Below the pieces are notes generated by a model that was not told the DNA's origin, ran no database searches, and saw only the letters and a list, made by a program, of their open reading frames with translations. Of a stretch of DNA of 64,000 nt, positions 20,561-32,800 are shown one piece after another. Origin of the DNA: Microglena sp. YARC. Taxonomy: Eukaryota; Chlorophyta; Chlorophyceae; Chlamydomonadales; Chlamydomonadaceae. The DNA lies in NCBI GenBank assembly GCA_022414725.1, contig CM039462.1:44301990-44365989 (forward strand), given 5' to 3'. The position numbers were made by a program, and so were the translations under genes. Position 1 is the stretch's first letter, and the number at the start of each line of letters is the position of its first letter.

Positions 20561-23160
20561 GTCTGCACGTAAGATAATACTCGGAAAGCTAAACACAATT
20601 GCTATAATCGTGCATGTATGGCCGCCAGGACAAAACGAACCCTGGACTTGAAGAACACAACTAACATCTCTCTTTACACAGCCCACCCCAAACTCCAGGC
20701 CCACCCCCTATCACCCGGACCCTACCCATCCACCCAAACCACACCACACGTCCACACTCCCTCCTTTTCCTTACCCTCTTCCACACTCAGTAACAAAATT
20801 TTCGTTCGTTCTTCAGAACGATGTTCGCTTCGCAATACTGAAAAGCGGAAGAGGCAATGTAGCTTAAACAAAGCCACCGAAACCTCGTTGTTGGCGATCG
20901 ATCCACGCATCACTGGGGTTTTCTTTGCACTGTCTGCAATCAAAATACCGAGTAGCACGGCTATGATCGAAGCTTGATTTTTTTTCTTGCTTAGTTGCAT
21001 GGGAACCTTGAAGTGGAGCCCGAACCCTTGACATTGGTAGAATGCATTGGTAAGAGAATTATAAGAAGGAAGGGTTAAGAACCCCCGGGGGTGGGGCGGG
21101 GTGGGGACGGGGGCGGTAGATCATCGAAAATGTGTGATGACAGGCGCGGTACAGGCTGGCACTACCCGCCAGTAATGGCAATGCTCGATGTTCGCAATGT
21201 GTGCAGAAGCTCCACGAACGCGCGAAAGAGCATGCCATACGTGCCTTATCACCAAGCAAATCCCTAAGCCACCCGATCTGTGGCGTTATCTTGTCTTTCT
21301 TTGTATTCAGAGCAGGCAGCATGGCCGTGCGAATCGATGTCAAATCATTTTCATCAGTGAAATGCTCGCCAGGCCTGGAATCTTCCTATTAGATTGCTAT
21401 TCCAAGTACTATCGCGCGCCTCATATGTCATTGGCAGGTGACATAGCTGCTTCTTCTTAGTTTATCCAGGCTGTTTCCGCTAGTATAGTTCGGGGAGGGT
21501 GACTGCTGGCGCGATTTGTCGGGGATGGGCAGTGGGTAAATATGAGTCGTTTGTCAGACTATATCGTTTCATCCAAACCGACCTTTACCACTCTGCGTGC
21601 ATGTCGCTCGAGGAAAGGGCGTCTTTCTGGGCAAATTAACTAAAACCTGCTTGCAAGAATATACGCAGCCGCGTACGCTGCGGTTCACAATTGTGACTGC
21701 GGCACATGCAGGTAGCAGATGCGTCGAAACTATAAGCTGCCTGTGGGATTGCTGCTACTACTAAAAGCAACGCTTGCGTTGGGCCAATCAGGTGCGATGA
21801 GAACAAAGCTGAAACTAAAAACTCCTGCTTTATACGCTGTATGAGTGATGCTCCGCCCCTTTCAGCCTTTGGCTGCGCCTTCTCACACGCAACCATCATC
21901 ATCGGCAACTCGGCAGATTGGAGAACCTTAGCGAGACAGTGATTGATGGTAAGGACCAGAGAATTTTAGGAACACGAAAGAAAAGCAAGAGCGCGAACGA
22001 AATTTCTATGAATTCTCTAACCCTTGCAAGGATTTACAAGGTAAATGGGCAAAACCAAGAGATTCCTAACTGGTAAAAGGGAATAATCTTTATCATCTCC
22101 TAGTGGGCGGATGTGGGGTCTTCAATTTGTTGTGTGTGGGTGTGTGTCGGGGGGTGGGGGTGGGGGGGTGGGGGGGGGCCTGCTTTACTGTGGTGGGGTT
22201 TACTGTGTACAACTGAAATGGGCTTCCCCATGAAGGAACCGCTGTGCAGTGAGGCCGTTCCCAATTGTGGCCAGCAAACTGCCCCTTGAAAGGACCCTTC
22301 AAGTGAGGGGGGCGGGGCCCCCCTTGTGAAGGAGTGCTCTGTGCAAGGGGGGTGTTGGCCCTGCTGTGTGGAGCTTTGGGTCAGGTTCCTTGGATAATAT
22401 GTTTTGCAACAGTTCCTAAAGCATGACCGCTTTGTGTACGGCTGCATAATGGGGGGCTTCGAGGGATAGAGGTGGTTGGGTTTGGTGGTTTTTGTGGTGG
22501 CTTTTTTGTTGGGTGGTTGTTTGGAAGGCTTTGCTTTGATATTGGTGGTGAGGGATCCTACGGGGAGAGTAGGGGTGGTGCATTGAAACCTGCGCGTACG
22601 TGGCATTTTTCTTCTCTTTTTCGTTCAGCACTGTCGTATCAGCCGCCAAAGCAGGCAGCGCATGTGTCCTCCCCAGGTGTCAGCCAGGATATCCAGGCTG
22701 GTGGCAGACACTGGGTGGGGATACGTTTTGCAAACGAGATCAGGAGCAACTTAATTCCCACGATCAGTGTCAGCGGTTAGCTTGTTCTATGCGGTTTTGG
22801 CTTCCTGTCTATCTCTAAACGCCGTAACCTAATTCCTAGCAGCTTCCCTTGCGTCTCCGAGGGCTCTTAGTCTCTGTGCCTGCTCATGGTATCGTGAAAC
22901 TTCGTTCCAGACTCAATGCTGGGTGTGACACTGTTGGCTTCTTTTTGTATCCACTTACCTTCGACGAAATGTGCTCTCAGAGGCTGCTTGCTTGTCTTTC
23001 AAACATAAGTCACTTGTGGTATTTCAAAAGAGCAGCTGTGGCGGGACTTAGGAGCGCACAAAGTGATGGCAGCATTGCTTGGCAAATAAGACACTCTCAA
23101 CTGAATGTTGGTATGTACTGCGCGCTACTGGCACATAAAAATTAGGCGAAACAGGGCATA
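20561..23160. other. No gene supported; possible 5' region of the pherophorin-type gene
   Basis: Scattered short frames lack recognisable domains. One at 22600-22818 has a hydrophobic start (MAFFFSFSFSTVV) and several Cys, and could be a signal-peptide exon of the downstream gene, but no splice link can be shown. 22135-22185 is a G-rich tract. The missing first exon(s) of the pherophorin gene, with the secretion signal, should lie in this stretch or in 23355-23748. Confidence 0.4.
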
Positions 23161-23355
23161 GTTTTTTCTTTTTTGCTACAAGCAACAGCTTCTAGGCAGG
23201 TACTCTGGCTGGCCATTCAGCCAAATCACAAGCAACCTAGTGCACCTGGAAGATGGCGTAATCAGCTTTCTAGCACTGCTGGGATGTGTGGGTATATCTG
23301 AGTGGCTGGCTCAGGGAGCTGCCTAGAAGCTGCTAAAAAAGCCGAAAAGAAAAAC
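23161..23355. mobile_element. Foldback (MITE-like) element C
   Basis: The left arm is TTTTTTGCTACAAGCAACAG then CTTCTAGGCAGG. The right arm is GGCTGGCTCAGGGAGCTGCC, TAGAAGCTGC, then AAAAAAGCCGAAAAGAAAAA. The centre is about 75 bp. Confidence 0.65.
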
Positions 23356-23564
23356 CCTGAAAGAGGGTAGCCAGTTAGGGCAGGAAGGGAAGCCAGTTGG
23401 CCTGATACATGTTGGCTGACTGGGGTTGCCTATTATGCTAAATAACTGAGCTGAGTGAAGGAGGGTGAAGTGAGTTTTCAGCTATAATGGCGCCAATGTC
23501 TTGCAACCTAGTTGTTTAAGCACAGCAAGTTTGCTTATTGACATACCAGTTACTGGCAAGCCCC

Positions 23565-23591
23565 CGCCCCGCCCCCCCCCCGCCCCCCCCC

Positions 23592-23646
<55 letters not shown>

Positions 23647-23700
23647 ACAAACATACACACACACTCACCCACCCAGCCCCACACACACATACACCCCCAC
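23565..23700. repeat. C-rich and CA microsatellite before the pherophorin exon
   Basis: A C-tract followed by an ACACAC run lies within 50 bp of the splice acceptor of exon 23749-23969. It probably extends the polypyrimidine side of the intron. Confidence 0.85.
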
Positions 23701-23748
23701 ACACCAACCCAACCCGACCCACCAACTGTCTCTCTTCCTGCCTCACAG

Positions 23749-23969
23749 GGCCGACTTCCCTTACTGCCGTTGTGGCCGGGGCCTCGGCGACCTACCCTAC
23801 AAGCTAGCTTACATGGGCACCAAGCCAGGTCCCAAGAACTCAACCGCTACTTGCTTCAGGGTGGTCCCTGGACCCAATGCAGGATGTCCCGACTATGACC
23901 CAACCCAGCTTTCCTCCCTGTGCTGTGAGGCGCTCATGAACCACATTTACCGCATTGAGCTTGAGATAG
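23749..23969 (+). CDS. Pherophorin-type giant glycoprotein gene, exon with pherophorin N-half
   Basis: This is the first recognisable exon of the giant gene that ends at 55407. It starts after acceptor CTGCCTCACAG and ends ATAG|GTACGC (phase 1). It encodes ADFPYCRCGRGLGDLPYKL, then a stretch with TATCFRVV, GCPDYDP, LCCEALMNHIYRIELEI. The FP.C.C...PY.L opening, the CF...C pattern and CC....KIE-like end are the hallmarks of the pherophorin domain. Pherophorins are extracellular-matrix glycoproteins of volvocine algae, made of Cys-rich domains joined by a hydroxyproline-rich rod. The exon joins to 24601 as E-I-D-L-K-C without frame loss. A signal peptide is required upstream but not identified. 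Confidence 0.85.
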
Positions 23970-24419
23970 GTACGCAGTGTGGTGGTGTGTGTGTGTGTGT
24001 GTGTGGTGTGTGGTGTGCGCGTGTATGTGTATGTGTGGTATGATAGACTCTTTTGAGAAATTTGACGTCTCTACCGAAAGCTGTTAGGACTAGCTTTACA
24101 TCTTGGGAAGTGTGTGCTGTATGCTGTGTGGTGTGTGTGTGTGATGGGCTCTTATGGGAAATTTGAAATATCTACCGCAAGCAGTTAGGACTAGGTATAT
24201 AATAAGGGGAGCAAGGCCTAAGTTTTAAGAAACAAAGATGCTTTGCAAGCGGGTTTTTGAGGTATGCAGCATGGGGAAGGATGTTTGCTTCTGGTGTTGA
24301 TGCGTGTTGGTCATGGACTTAAGAGCATGTGAGGGTTCGTCCAGGGTTAGCAATATTCAATTGGTGGGTGGGAAAGCAGGCAACTGGATTACAGCATCAT
24401 AAAGCAAACTTTATGCCCT

Positions 24420-24431
24420 AATATAATAATA

Positions 24432-24478
<47 letters not shown>

Positions 24479-24550
24479 TATATATAATATATATATAATA
24501 TATATATATATAAATAATGCCCTAATATAATAATAATATATATATATAAA
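24420..24550. repeat. AT dinucleotide microsatellite in intron
   Basis: Long TATATA runs with AATAATA interruptions lie 50 bp upstream of the acceptor of exon 24601. Confidence 0.95.
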
Positions 24551-24600
24551 TATACATGAATTGTGCCATTGTTCATCTACACCTCTCTCCTTGTCCGCAG

Positions 24601-24836
24601 ACCTGAAATGCACTTCAGCAGTTGACAGCGCCAGCATCAACGAATACGGATACCCCTACCGAATGGATTTGGGTCCTGCTGATAATCCTAACCCAAGCGG
24701 GGCGCTGAAGATCACCAACCTGCACTATGACTACTGGAGTGTTGGAGCGTTTGAGTTCTGCTTTAACACTGCGTGAACGCATGCCCTAATCGCCATGAAC
24801 CAGCTATGTTTGGATGACGGAACGTGCAGGGTGTGG
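24601..24836 (+). CDS. Pherophorin-type gene, exon with pherophorin C-half (frameshifted as assembled)
   Basis: After acceptor TTGTCCGCAG the exon encodes DLKCTSAVDSASINEYGYPY, then RMDLGPADNPNPSGALKI, LHYDYWSVGAFEFCFN. This is the typical GAFEFCFNL...C..L..LC ending of a pherophorin domain. As assembled, an extra A in AACACTGCGTGAACG shifts the frame into TGA, and further bases differ from two downstream copies of the same exon end (24900 and 25060) that read CFNLR(D/E)TCPSLNQLCLDNG cleanly. Either this copy carries sequencing errors, or a downstream copy provides the real exon end. The 3' limit given is the copy's own donor-like AACGTGCAGG|GTGTGG, so it is approximate. Confidence 0.7.
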
Positions 24837-25150
24837 TTTTTTTTGATGTGTGTGTGCTTGTGTGTATGTGTGTGCTAGGGCGGGGATATGCACCCCTGTA
24901 GGAGCGTTTGCGTACTGCTTCAACCTGCGTGATACATGCCCCAGCCTGAACCAGCTATGTTTGGATAATGGAACGTGCAGGTGTGGTTTTGATGTGCGTG
25001 TGTATATGTGTGTGCGTGTGTGTATGTGTGTGCTAGGGCATGGATATGCACCCCTGTAGGAGCGTTTGCGTTCTGCTTCAACCTGCGTGAACCATGCCCT
25101 AGCCTGAACCAGCTATGTTTGGATAACGGAACGCGCAGGTGTGGTTTTGA
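24743..25150 (+). repeat. Three tandem copies of the pherophorin exon 3' end plus donor
   Basis: Units begin GGAGCGTTTG at about 24743, 24900 and 25060 and end with TGCAG|GTGTGGTTTTGATGTG. Copies 2 and 3 are preceded by CACCCCTGTAG, which resembles an acceptor, so each could act as a small internal exon. A TGTGTGTATGTGTGTGCTAGGG spacer separates units. Confidence 0.85.
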
Positions 25151-25489
25151 TGTGTGTGTGTGCATATGTGTGTGCGTGTATATGTGTGTGCTAGGACGGG
25201 GATATGCACCCTTGCCACCTCATACATTCCGCGTAAACGCCAGCAAACAGGCACGTATGTGTGTTGGCAGACATGTACATACAAAGCATCCATAGGTTCA
25301 TGTACAGAAGAAAATGAAGAGGCACAAATGAGCCGCCAGTGAAACATGGAATCACTATCCTGGTATGGTTTGGGCAGGAACCAAAAGCATGCGTGCTCCG
25401 ATTAGCAACAAAATGTAACCAACTCATCACGCAAAAGTGTATGCTCATCATCATATTGCATGCAACATCCGCATGCATGCAACCTAATC

Positions 25490-25985
25490 ATGCACACGAC
25501 CTCATCATCATGCACCCTCAAGGGGCTCGTGCCTCATATGGCATACATACCTCAATCATCATGCAACCTCAAGGGGCTCATTCCTAATTTATTGCATACA
25601 ACCTCATCATCACTGCAACTTCAAGGGGCTCATTCCTTTTATATGCATACAACTCATCATCATGCAACCTCAAGGGGCTCATTCTTTATGCATTACAACT
25701 CATCATCATGCAACCTCAAGGGGCTCATTCCTTTTATTGCATACAATCTCATCATCATGCAACCTCAAGGGGCTCATTCCTTTTATTGCATACAACCTCA
25801 TCATCATGCAACCTCAAGGGGCTCATTCCTTTTATTGGATACAACCTCATCATCATGCAACCTCAAGGGGCTCATTCCTTTTATTGCATACAACCTCATC
25901 ATCATGCAACCTCAAGGGGCTCATTCCTCATATGGCAAACAACCTCATCATCATGCAACCTCAAGGGTTTCATTCCTCACATGGC
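25490..25985. repeat. About 49-bp minisatellite in pherophorin gene intron
   Basis: About ten units of ATCATCATGCAACCTCAAGG, then GGCTCATTCC and TTTTATTGCATACAACCTC lie between the exon at 24601 and the acceptor near 26038. Open frames here are repeat artefacts. Confidence 0.9.
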
Positions 25986-26038
25986 ACACAATCATCCCCT
26001 TCAGCCCAGTTTTAATTGTGTCCTCCTTGTTCTTTCAG

Positions 26039-28354
26039 GTATGCAATGTTTCACGGACCTACGACTACCTAAACGTACCAGGATTCCAAGGCAGTGGCTG
26101 TGCAACTTCAACAAGCCAACTTTGCGCCTGTCTTCGAGAGCCCCCCCCCTCCTCCAAGCCCCCATCACCCCCCTCCCTCCTCCTAGTCCTCCCCCGCCCC
26201 CCCGCTCCTCCCTACTCGCACTCTATGTGACTCCGACTCCATAAACGTCCTTCACAAGAACGTCCAAGCATCCCCTCCACCTCCCAAGCCCATCCCTCCA
26301 CCCCCATCCAAGGCCCCTCCAAGCCCACCACCAAGCCCATCACCGCCCTCCCCTCCCAGCCCCCCCTCCCAGTCCTTCTCCCCACCACCAAGCCATCCCC
26401 TCCACCCCTTCACCTCCTCCTATCCCCACCGAAAGCCCATCACCGCCCCCCCCTCCCGCAGTCCCTTCCCACCCAGTCCTTCTCTGCCACCACCAAGCCC
26501 ATCCCCTCCCACCCTCCAAAGCCCTCCACCACCAAGCCCATCACCGCCCCCCCCTCCCAGCCCACCACCCCAGTCCTTTTCCGCCACCACCAGCCCATCC
26601 CTCCCACCCCCTCCAAGCCCTCCACCACCAAGCCCATCCCCGCCCCCCCCCCTCTCAGCCCCCCACCACCCAGTCCTTCTCCGCCACCAACCAAGCCCAT
26701 CCCTCCACCCCCGTCCAAGCCTCCACGCACCAAGCCCATCACCGCCCCCCCCTCCCAGCCCCCCACCACTCAGTCCTTCTCCGCCCCACCAAGCCCATCC
26801 CTCCACCGCCCCACCCCCTCCAAGCCTCCACCACCAAGCCCATCACCGCCCCCCTCCCCCTCGCAGCGCCATCCCCACCCAGTCCCTTCCCGCCACACCA
26901 CCAAGCCCCATCCTCTCCACCCCCTCCAAGCCCTCCACCACCAAGCCCATCACCGCGCCTCCTTCCCAGCCCCCCCCCCCAGTCCTTCTTCGCCACCGAC
27001 CAAAGCCCATCCCCTCCACCGCCTCCACCCCCTTAAGCCCTCCACCACCAAGCCCATCACCGCCCCCCTCCCCAGCCCATCCCCACCACAGTCCTTCCCG
27101 CCACCTTACCAAGCCCATCCTCTCCACCCGCCTCCAAGCCCTTCAACCACCAGCCCATCACCGCCCCTCCTCCCAGCCCCCCACCCAGTCCTTCTCCACC
27201 ACCACCGAAGCCGCATCCCTCCACCCCCTCCACCGCCTCCACCTCCTCCATCCCCACCAAGGCCAACACACTCCTCCCCCCCCCTAGCCCGCCCCTCGCT
27301 GCCCACTCCTTCACCTCCACACCACCAAGCCCATCCCTCCCACCGCCTGCAACCCCCTCCAAACCCCACACCACCAAGCCAATGCCTCCTCCCCCCTAGC
27401 CCTCCCCCTCCAGTCCTTCACCTCCCAATCCCCCCTCTCAACACTCCCCCTTCCCAGACACCTCCACCTTTCCTGTGCCCATCCCTGAGAAGAGTGTACC
27501 TATCAATCAGACCCCACGCAGTCTGGGTACATTCAGAGCGCCCACACAGAACGACACTCATGTGGTGTACACCTATCAGGTTGCTTCTGGTGGCAATGGA
27601 ATTATCAGTGGTTGGGGCATCCAGTTGGATCCGGACACACAGGGTACGGACCTGGTCATCAATGGTACAGCTGTCACGTCGGCTTCAGGCAACCCTGACC
27701 AAGTGGTCCGCTCATCCACTGAGGGCTCCCCAGTCATCACCATCACCCTGAGTGGAGCTGGTGGTGCAAGTAGAGATACACTCCTTGGCCCCAACGAGGG
27801 TGATGTTTACACCATCAGCATTCCCAAGAACAACCCAGGAGAGAATGTACCCATCCCTAGGTCTGTGGATGGCATTGTGTGGGATTCTGAGTCATACTCC
27901 ACCAACATAGTTGATCCAGATCCCCTGTACAACACTACCATCGTGGACGATCCCTACTTTGGCGACCGGGGAGACCCTCCTTCCCCCAAGTACAACCTGT
28001 CTGACTTTTGCTTCACCTCTGCTCTAGCTACCTCTATCGACAGTGGAGTGACCACAGTTGTCCTGCTCTTGGAGAACACTGAGGGCGTAGCAGATTGCAG
28101 CTCAGCAATTGTTGCCCAGCCCCGTTACATGCGTGTCCTGCTTACCAACAGCACTGGGGATGAGTTGATGGAAACTGGGGCCTTCAAGCCAGCTGAGCTG
28201 GGTGTGGTGTCCATGGTTTCTGAGGAGTATCTTCCTGTTAACAGGTTGATACTCCTCGTAAACCACTTGGGAGGCAGTGCCGATAGGTCAGCACTGCTGT
28301 GGACTACCGTCCCTTCTCCTGGAAACAGCTTCTCCTACGAATTCCAACTTGATG
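26039..28354 (+). CDS. Pherophorin-type gene, exon with SPPPP rod and module 1
   Basis: The acceptor TTGTTCTTTCAG at 26038 is followed by CNVSRTYDY or, in the pherophorin-like frame, RYAMFHG. The frame across this join is uncertain. From about 26130 to 27440 the sequence encodes an SPPPPSPSPPPP rod typical of hydroxyproline-rich cell-wall proteins, broken by many one-base indels. Module 1 begins near 27440 with FPDTSTFPVPIPEKSV and runs cleanly to the exon end at GAT G|GTGGGT (phase 1). Visible motifs include NDTHVVYTYQV, GWGIQLDPDTQG, VITIT, DPYFGDRGD, YNLSDFCF and RYMRVLLTNSTGDELMETG. N-glycosylation sequons are frequent. The module is not one I recognise. Confidence 0.75.
27440..28354 (+). 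repeat. Module 1 of six
   Basis: This is a module of about 300 residues. It differs from modules 2-4 at the start (INQTPRSLGT against FNATSHSLDT) and contains an 8-residue insertion (NRLILLVNHL in place of EV) that only module 3 shares. Confidence 0.85.
28222..28257. repeat. Foldback insertion within module 1
   Basis: GAGGAGTATC and GATACTCCTC form a perfect 10-bp inverted repeat around TTCCTGTTAACAGGTT, itself palindromic at the centre. Modules 2 and 4 have GAGGAGTATCCTCCTGTTGA here without the return arm. The insertion is in frame (24 nt). Confidence 0.85.
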
Positions 28355-28789
28355 GTGGGTGGTCAGACAATTGGGAACATTATATTTACGCACGTGCACT
28401 ACGTCTGAGCTAATGTTAGAACCTGTATTGCTGTGCTGGGTAATCTATTCCCTCTTATCACCCCACTCCTGCCTTGTGCCCCTATCCCTTTCTTTGCCCC
28501 CACCACCACCACCACCACCACCACCACACACGCACATTCACACCACCACCACCACCACCACCTAGGCATCCTGTTTAATGCATTATTAGTCTATCCTGGT
28601 GCTCTTCAATGCTTCTGCGTGCGAAGTAGTTTTTTTTTACAGTCTAGCCAGTAAAGTTGTAGCCAAAAACGCTGAATAGACTTAACCAACCTCAATATCG
28701 GGAAGGGCTGTACGTAAAACAAGCACTGATGAGTGATGACCTCAACCCCAACAAATCGTAACTAACAGGGGCCCAAATGTCGTGCTATG

Positions 28790-29550
28790 CAGGTGATTTA
28801 ACTTCAATTTGTATTATGTAGTATTTGTATTATGTAGTATTTGTATTATGTTTGTTTTGTAGTATTGTATTTGTATTATGTATTTGTATTATGTAGTATT
28901 TTTATTATGTAGTATTTGTATTATGTTGTATTTGTAGTATTTGTAGTATTTGTATTATGTAGTATTTGTATTATGTTGTATTTGTAGTATTTGTATTATG
29001 TTGTATTTGTAGTATTTGTAGTATTTGTATTTGTATTATGTTGTATTTGTAGTATTTGTATTTGTATTATGTATTTTGTATTATGTAGTATGTAGTATGT
29101 GTATTATGTAGTATTTGTATTATGTTGTATTTGTAGTATTTGTATTATGTAGTATTTATATTATGTAGTATTTGTATTATGTTGTATTTGTAGTATTTGT
29201 AGTATTTGTATTTGTATTATGTATTATGTTGTATTTGTAGTATTTGTATTATGTAGTATTTGTATTATGTTGTATTTGTAGTATTTGTAGTATTTGTATT
29301 ATGTAGTATTTGTATTATGAAGTATTTGTATTTGTAGTATTTGCATTTGTATTTGTATTATATAGTATTTGTATTATGTAGTATTTGTATTATGTTGTAT
29401 TTGTAGTATTTGTATATGTAGTATTTGTATTTGTATTATGTAGTATTTGTATTATGTAGTATTTGTATTATGTTGTATTTGTATTATGTAGTATTTGTAT
29501 CATAAAGTATTTGTATTATGTAGTGTTTGTATTATGTGGTATGTAAAAGT
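28790..29550. repeat. GTATTATGTAGTATTT satellite, intron copy A
   Basis: About 760 bp of TTTGTATTATGTAGTA and TTTGTAGTA units lie in the intron between modules 1 and 2. A homologous array occupies the equivalent intron at 40065-41048 as part of the large duplication. Confidence 0.95.
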
Positions 29551-29850
29551 GCTATTTAACTACTATAAAAGCTCAGACCGAGCTTATCTTAAGACAGTCC
29601 CTGTCTTGACCAGCCCCTTTTCTATCCCTCTTCAACCAACTCGGACCAAGAGGAACCAGCCTCACCCTATGTCACTAGCTACTATTTACGTTCAATCCGA
29701 GCTAATCACAAGCAGGCCCCTGTACTGACCACCCCCTTTCCTATCCCCTTAACCGACTAGGTGACTGTGGAATACTATAGATGTCCAGCCCCAGATAATC
29801 ATGAGCAACTCCCCATACTGACCATTCACTCTCCCTCTTCAACCAACCAG

Positions 29851-32800
29851 GTGACTACACCTCCCTCTCTGATATCTGCCAGCAGGCTCAGATAGAGGGT
29901 CAGGCGGGTGACACATGTGTCATTCAGCTGATTGACCGCAATGGAACCATCTACGAGGCTGCACTTACGGCATCTGACATCATTTTCCCCCCTCCACCTG
30001 ATTCCTCTCTCCCCCCTGAAGCCTTGATACCCCCCGGTGGCAGCACTCCCCCTGGTGCTCTCATGCCTCCCGGTGCCTTGATGCCCCCTGGTGCTCTCAT
30101 GCCCCCTGGTGCCTTGATGCCCCCTGGTGCTCTCATTCCCCCCGGTGGCAGCACTCCCCCTGGTGCCTTGATGCCCCCTGATGCTCTCACGCCCCCTGGT
30201 GCAATGATGCCCCCTGGTGGCAGCACTCCCCCTGGTGCCTTGATGCCCCCTGATGCTCTAACGCCCCCTGGTGGCAGCATTCCCCCTGATGCTCTCATGC
30301 CCCCTGGTGCGATGATGCCCCCTGGTGGTAGTACACCCCCTGGTGCTCTCATGCCCCCCAGTGGGAGCGAGCCCCCTGGTGCTCTCATGCCCCCTGGTGC
30401 AATGATGCCCCCTGGTGCTCTCATGCCCCCTGGTGCAACGATGCCCCTGGTGCTCTCATGCCCCTGGTGCAATGATGCCCCTGGTGCTCTCATGCCCCCC
30501 AGTGGGAGTGAGCCCCCTGGTGCTCTCATGCCCCCTGGTGGCGTAGCTCCCCCCGATGGTCGCATTCCTGGTGGTCTGGCTCCGCCTGGTGGTAACATGC
30601 CCCCTGGTCAAGTAGCACCCCCTGGTGGTAACATGCCCCCTGGTGGTAACATGCCCCCGCTGGTAATATGCCCCCTGCTGGTAACATGCCCCCCGCTGGG
30701 AACATGCCCCCTGCTGGTAACATGCCCCCTGCTGGTAACATGCCCCCCGCTGGTAACATGCCCCCTGCTGGTAACATGCCCCCTGCTGGTAACATGCCCC
30801 CTGCTGGTAACATGCCCCCTGGTCAAGTAGCACCCCTGGTGGTAACATGCCCCCTGCTGGTAACATGCCCCCTGCTGGTAACATGCCCCTGCTGGTAACA
30901 TGCCCCTGCTGGTAACATGCCCCCTGCTGGTAACATGCCCCTGCTGGTAACATGCCCCTGCTGGTAACATGCCCCCGCTGGTAACATGCCCTGCTGGTAA
31001 CATGCCCCATGCTGGTAACATGCCCCTGCTGGTAACATGCCCCCTGGTGCAGATCTCCCCCCTAGCTTCCCTCCACCAAGCAGAGATATCCCTGCTTTCC
31101 CACCAGGCTTCTTCGCCTCTCCACCACCAGAGGGTGGCCATCCTCCCAGTGACTACCCACCAGATGATTATCATCATCCTCCTGGTGCCCTGATGCCCCC
31201 TGGTGGCAGCTCACCCCCTGGTGCTCTCATGCCCCCTGGTGCCTTGATGCCCCCTGGTGGCAGCTCACCCCCTGGTGCTCTCACGCCACCTGGTGCCTTG
31301 ATGCCCCCTGGTGGCAGCTCACCCCCTGGTGCTCTCACGCCCCCTGGTGCCTTGATGCCCCCTGGTGCTCTCACGCCCCCTGCTGAAGCATCTCCTCCTG
31401 CAAGTAACCAGCCCCCTGGCACTGATGCTCCACCAAGCTTACCTCCACCCAGCAGGGACCTCCCTTCTTTCCCCCCGGGTGATTTCACACCAGACACTCC
31501 ATTGCTGCCCTACTTCCCCTACTACCCTTCATCCCCCAGCCCATCTACTCCACAAAAGCCTCCCTCCCTTCCCTACTTTCCCAATCCTCCATCCCCTGCC
31601 CCTGGTGGCGCAGCTCCCCCCGGTGGTCGCATTCCTGGTGGTCTCGCTCCTCCCGTTGGTAGCATGCCCCCTGGTGGTGCAGCTCCTCCTGTTGGTGATC
31701 AGCCTCCTGGTGGAGTTGCCCCCCCCGGTGGTAACACTCCTGGTGGCAGCACTCCTCCTGGTGCTCTAACACCTCCTGGTGCTATCATGCCTCCAGCTGG
31801 CAGTATACCCCCTGGTGCTATCATGCCTCCAGCTGGCAGTACACCCCCTGGTGCTATCATGCCTCCAGGTGGCAGTACACCCCCTGGTGCTATCATGCCT
31901 CCAGGTGGCAGTACACCCCCTGGTGCTATCATGCCTCCAGCTGGCAGTACACCCCCTGGTGCTATCATGCCGCCAGGTGGCAGTACACCCCCTGGTGCTA
32001 TCATGCCTCCAGGTGGCAGTACACCCCCTGGTGCTATCATGCCTCCAGCTGGCAGTACACCCCCTGGTGCTATCATGCCTCCAGCTGGCAGTACACCCCC
32101 TGGTGCTATCATGCCTCCAGGTGGCAGTACACCCCCTGGTGCTATCATGCCGCCAGGTGGCAGTACACCCCCTGGTGCTATCATGCCCCCAGGTGGCAGT
32201 ACACCCCCTGGTGCTATCATGCCCCCCGGTGGCAGCGCGCCCCCTGGTGCTCTCATGCCCCCTGGTGGAGTAGCTCCTCCTGGAAGTAACCAGCCCCCTG
32301 GCACTGATTCTCCACCAAGCTTACCTCCACCCAGCAGGGACCTCCCTTCTTTTCCCCCTGGTGCTTTCACACCAGACACTCCATCATTGCTGCCCTACTT
32401 CCCCTTCCCCCCTTCCACCCCTTCCCCTTCCCTCTCCCTCCACAACAACCTCCCTCCCTTTCCCTCCTCTCCAATCCACCAACCCTGCCCCTGGTGGTCT
32501 CGCTCCCCCCGTTGGTAGCATGCCCCCTGGTGGTCTCGCTCCTCCCGTTGGTAGCATGCCCCCTGGTGGTGTAGCCCCCCCCGTTGGTGACCAGCCCCCT
32601 GGCACTGATGCCCCACCAAGCTTCCCACCACCCAGCAGGGACCTCCCTTCTTTCCCCCCAGGTGCTTTCACACCAGACACTCCATTGCTGCCCTACTTTC
32701 CCTACTACCCTTCATCCCCCAGCCCATCTACTCCACAACAGCCTCCCTCCCTTCCCTTCTTTCCCAATCCTCCATCCCCTGCCCCTGGTGGTGTAGCTCC

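Noticed and set aside
22600..22818. Frame with a hydrophobic start and a Cys-rich stretch (GGDTFCKRDQEQ), briefly considered as a LysM-like domain or signal exon
   Set aside because: Too short and too weak a match; no splice link to the pherophorin exon could be shown.
26420..27377. Antisense Gly/Trp-rich frames
   Set aside because: Complement of the SPPPP rod; the plus strand carries splice sites and flows into module 1.
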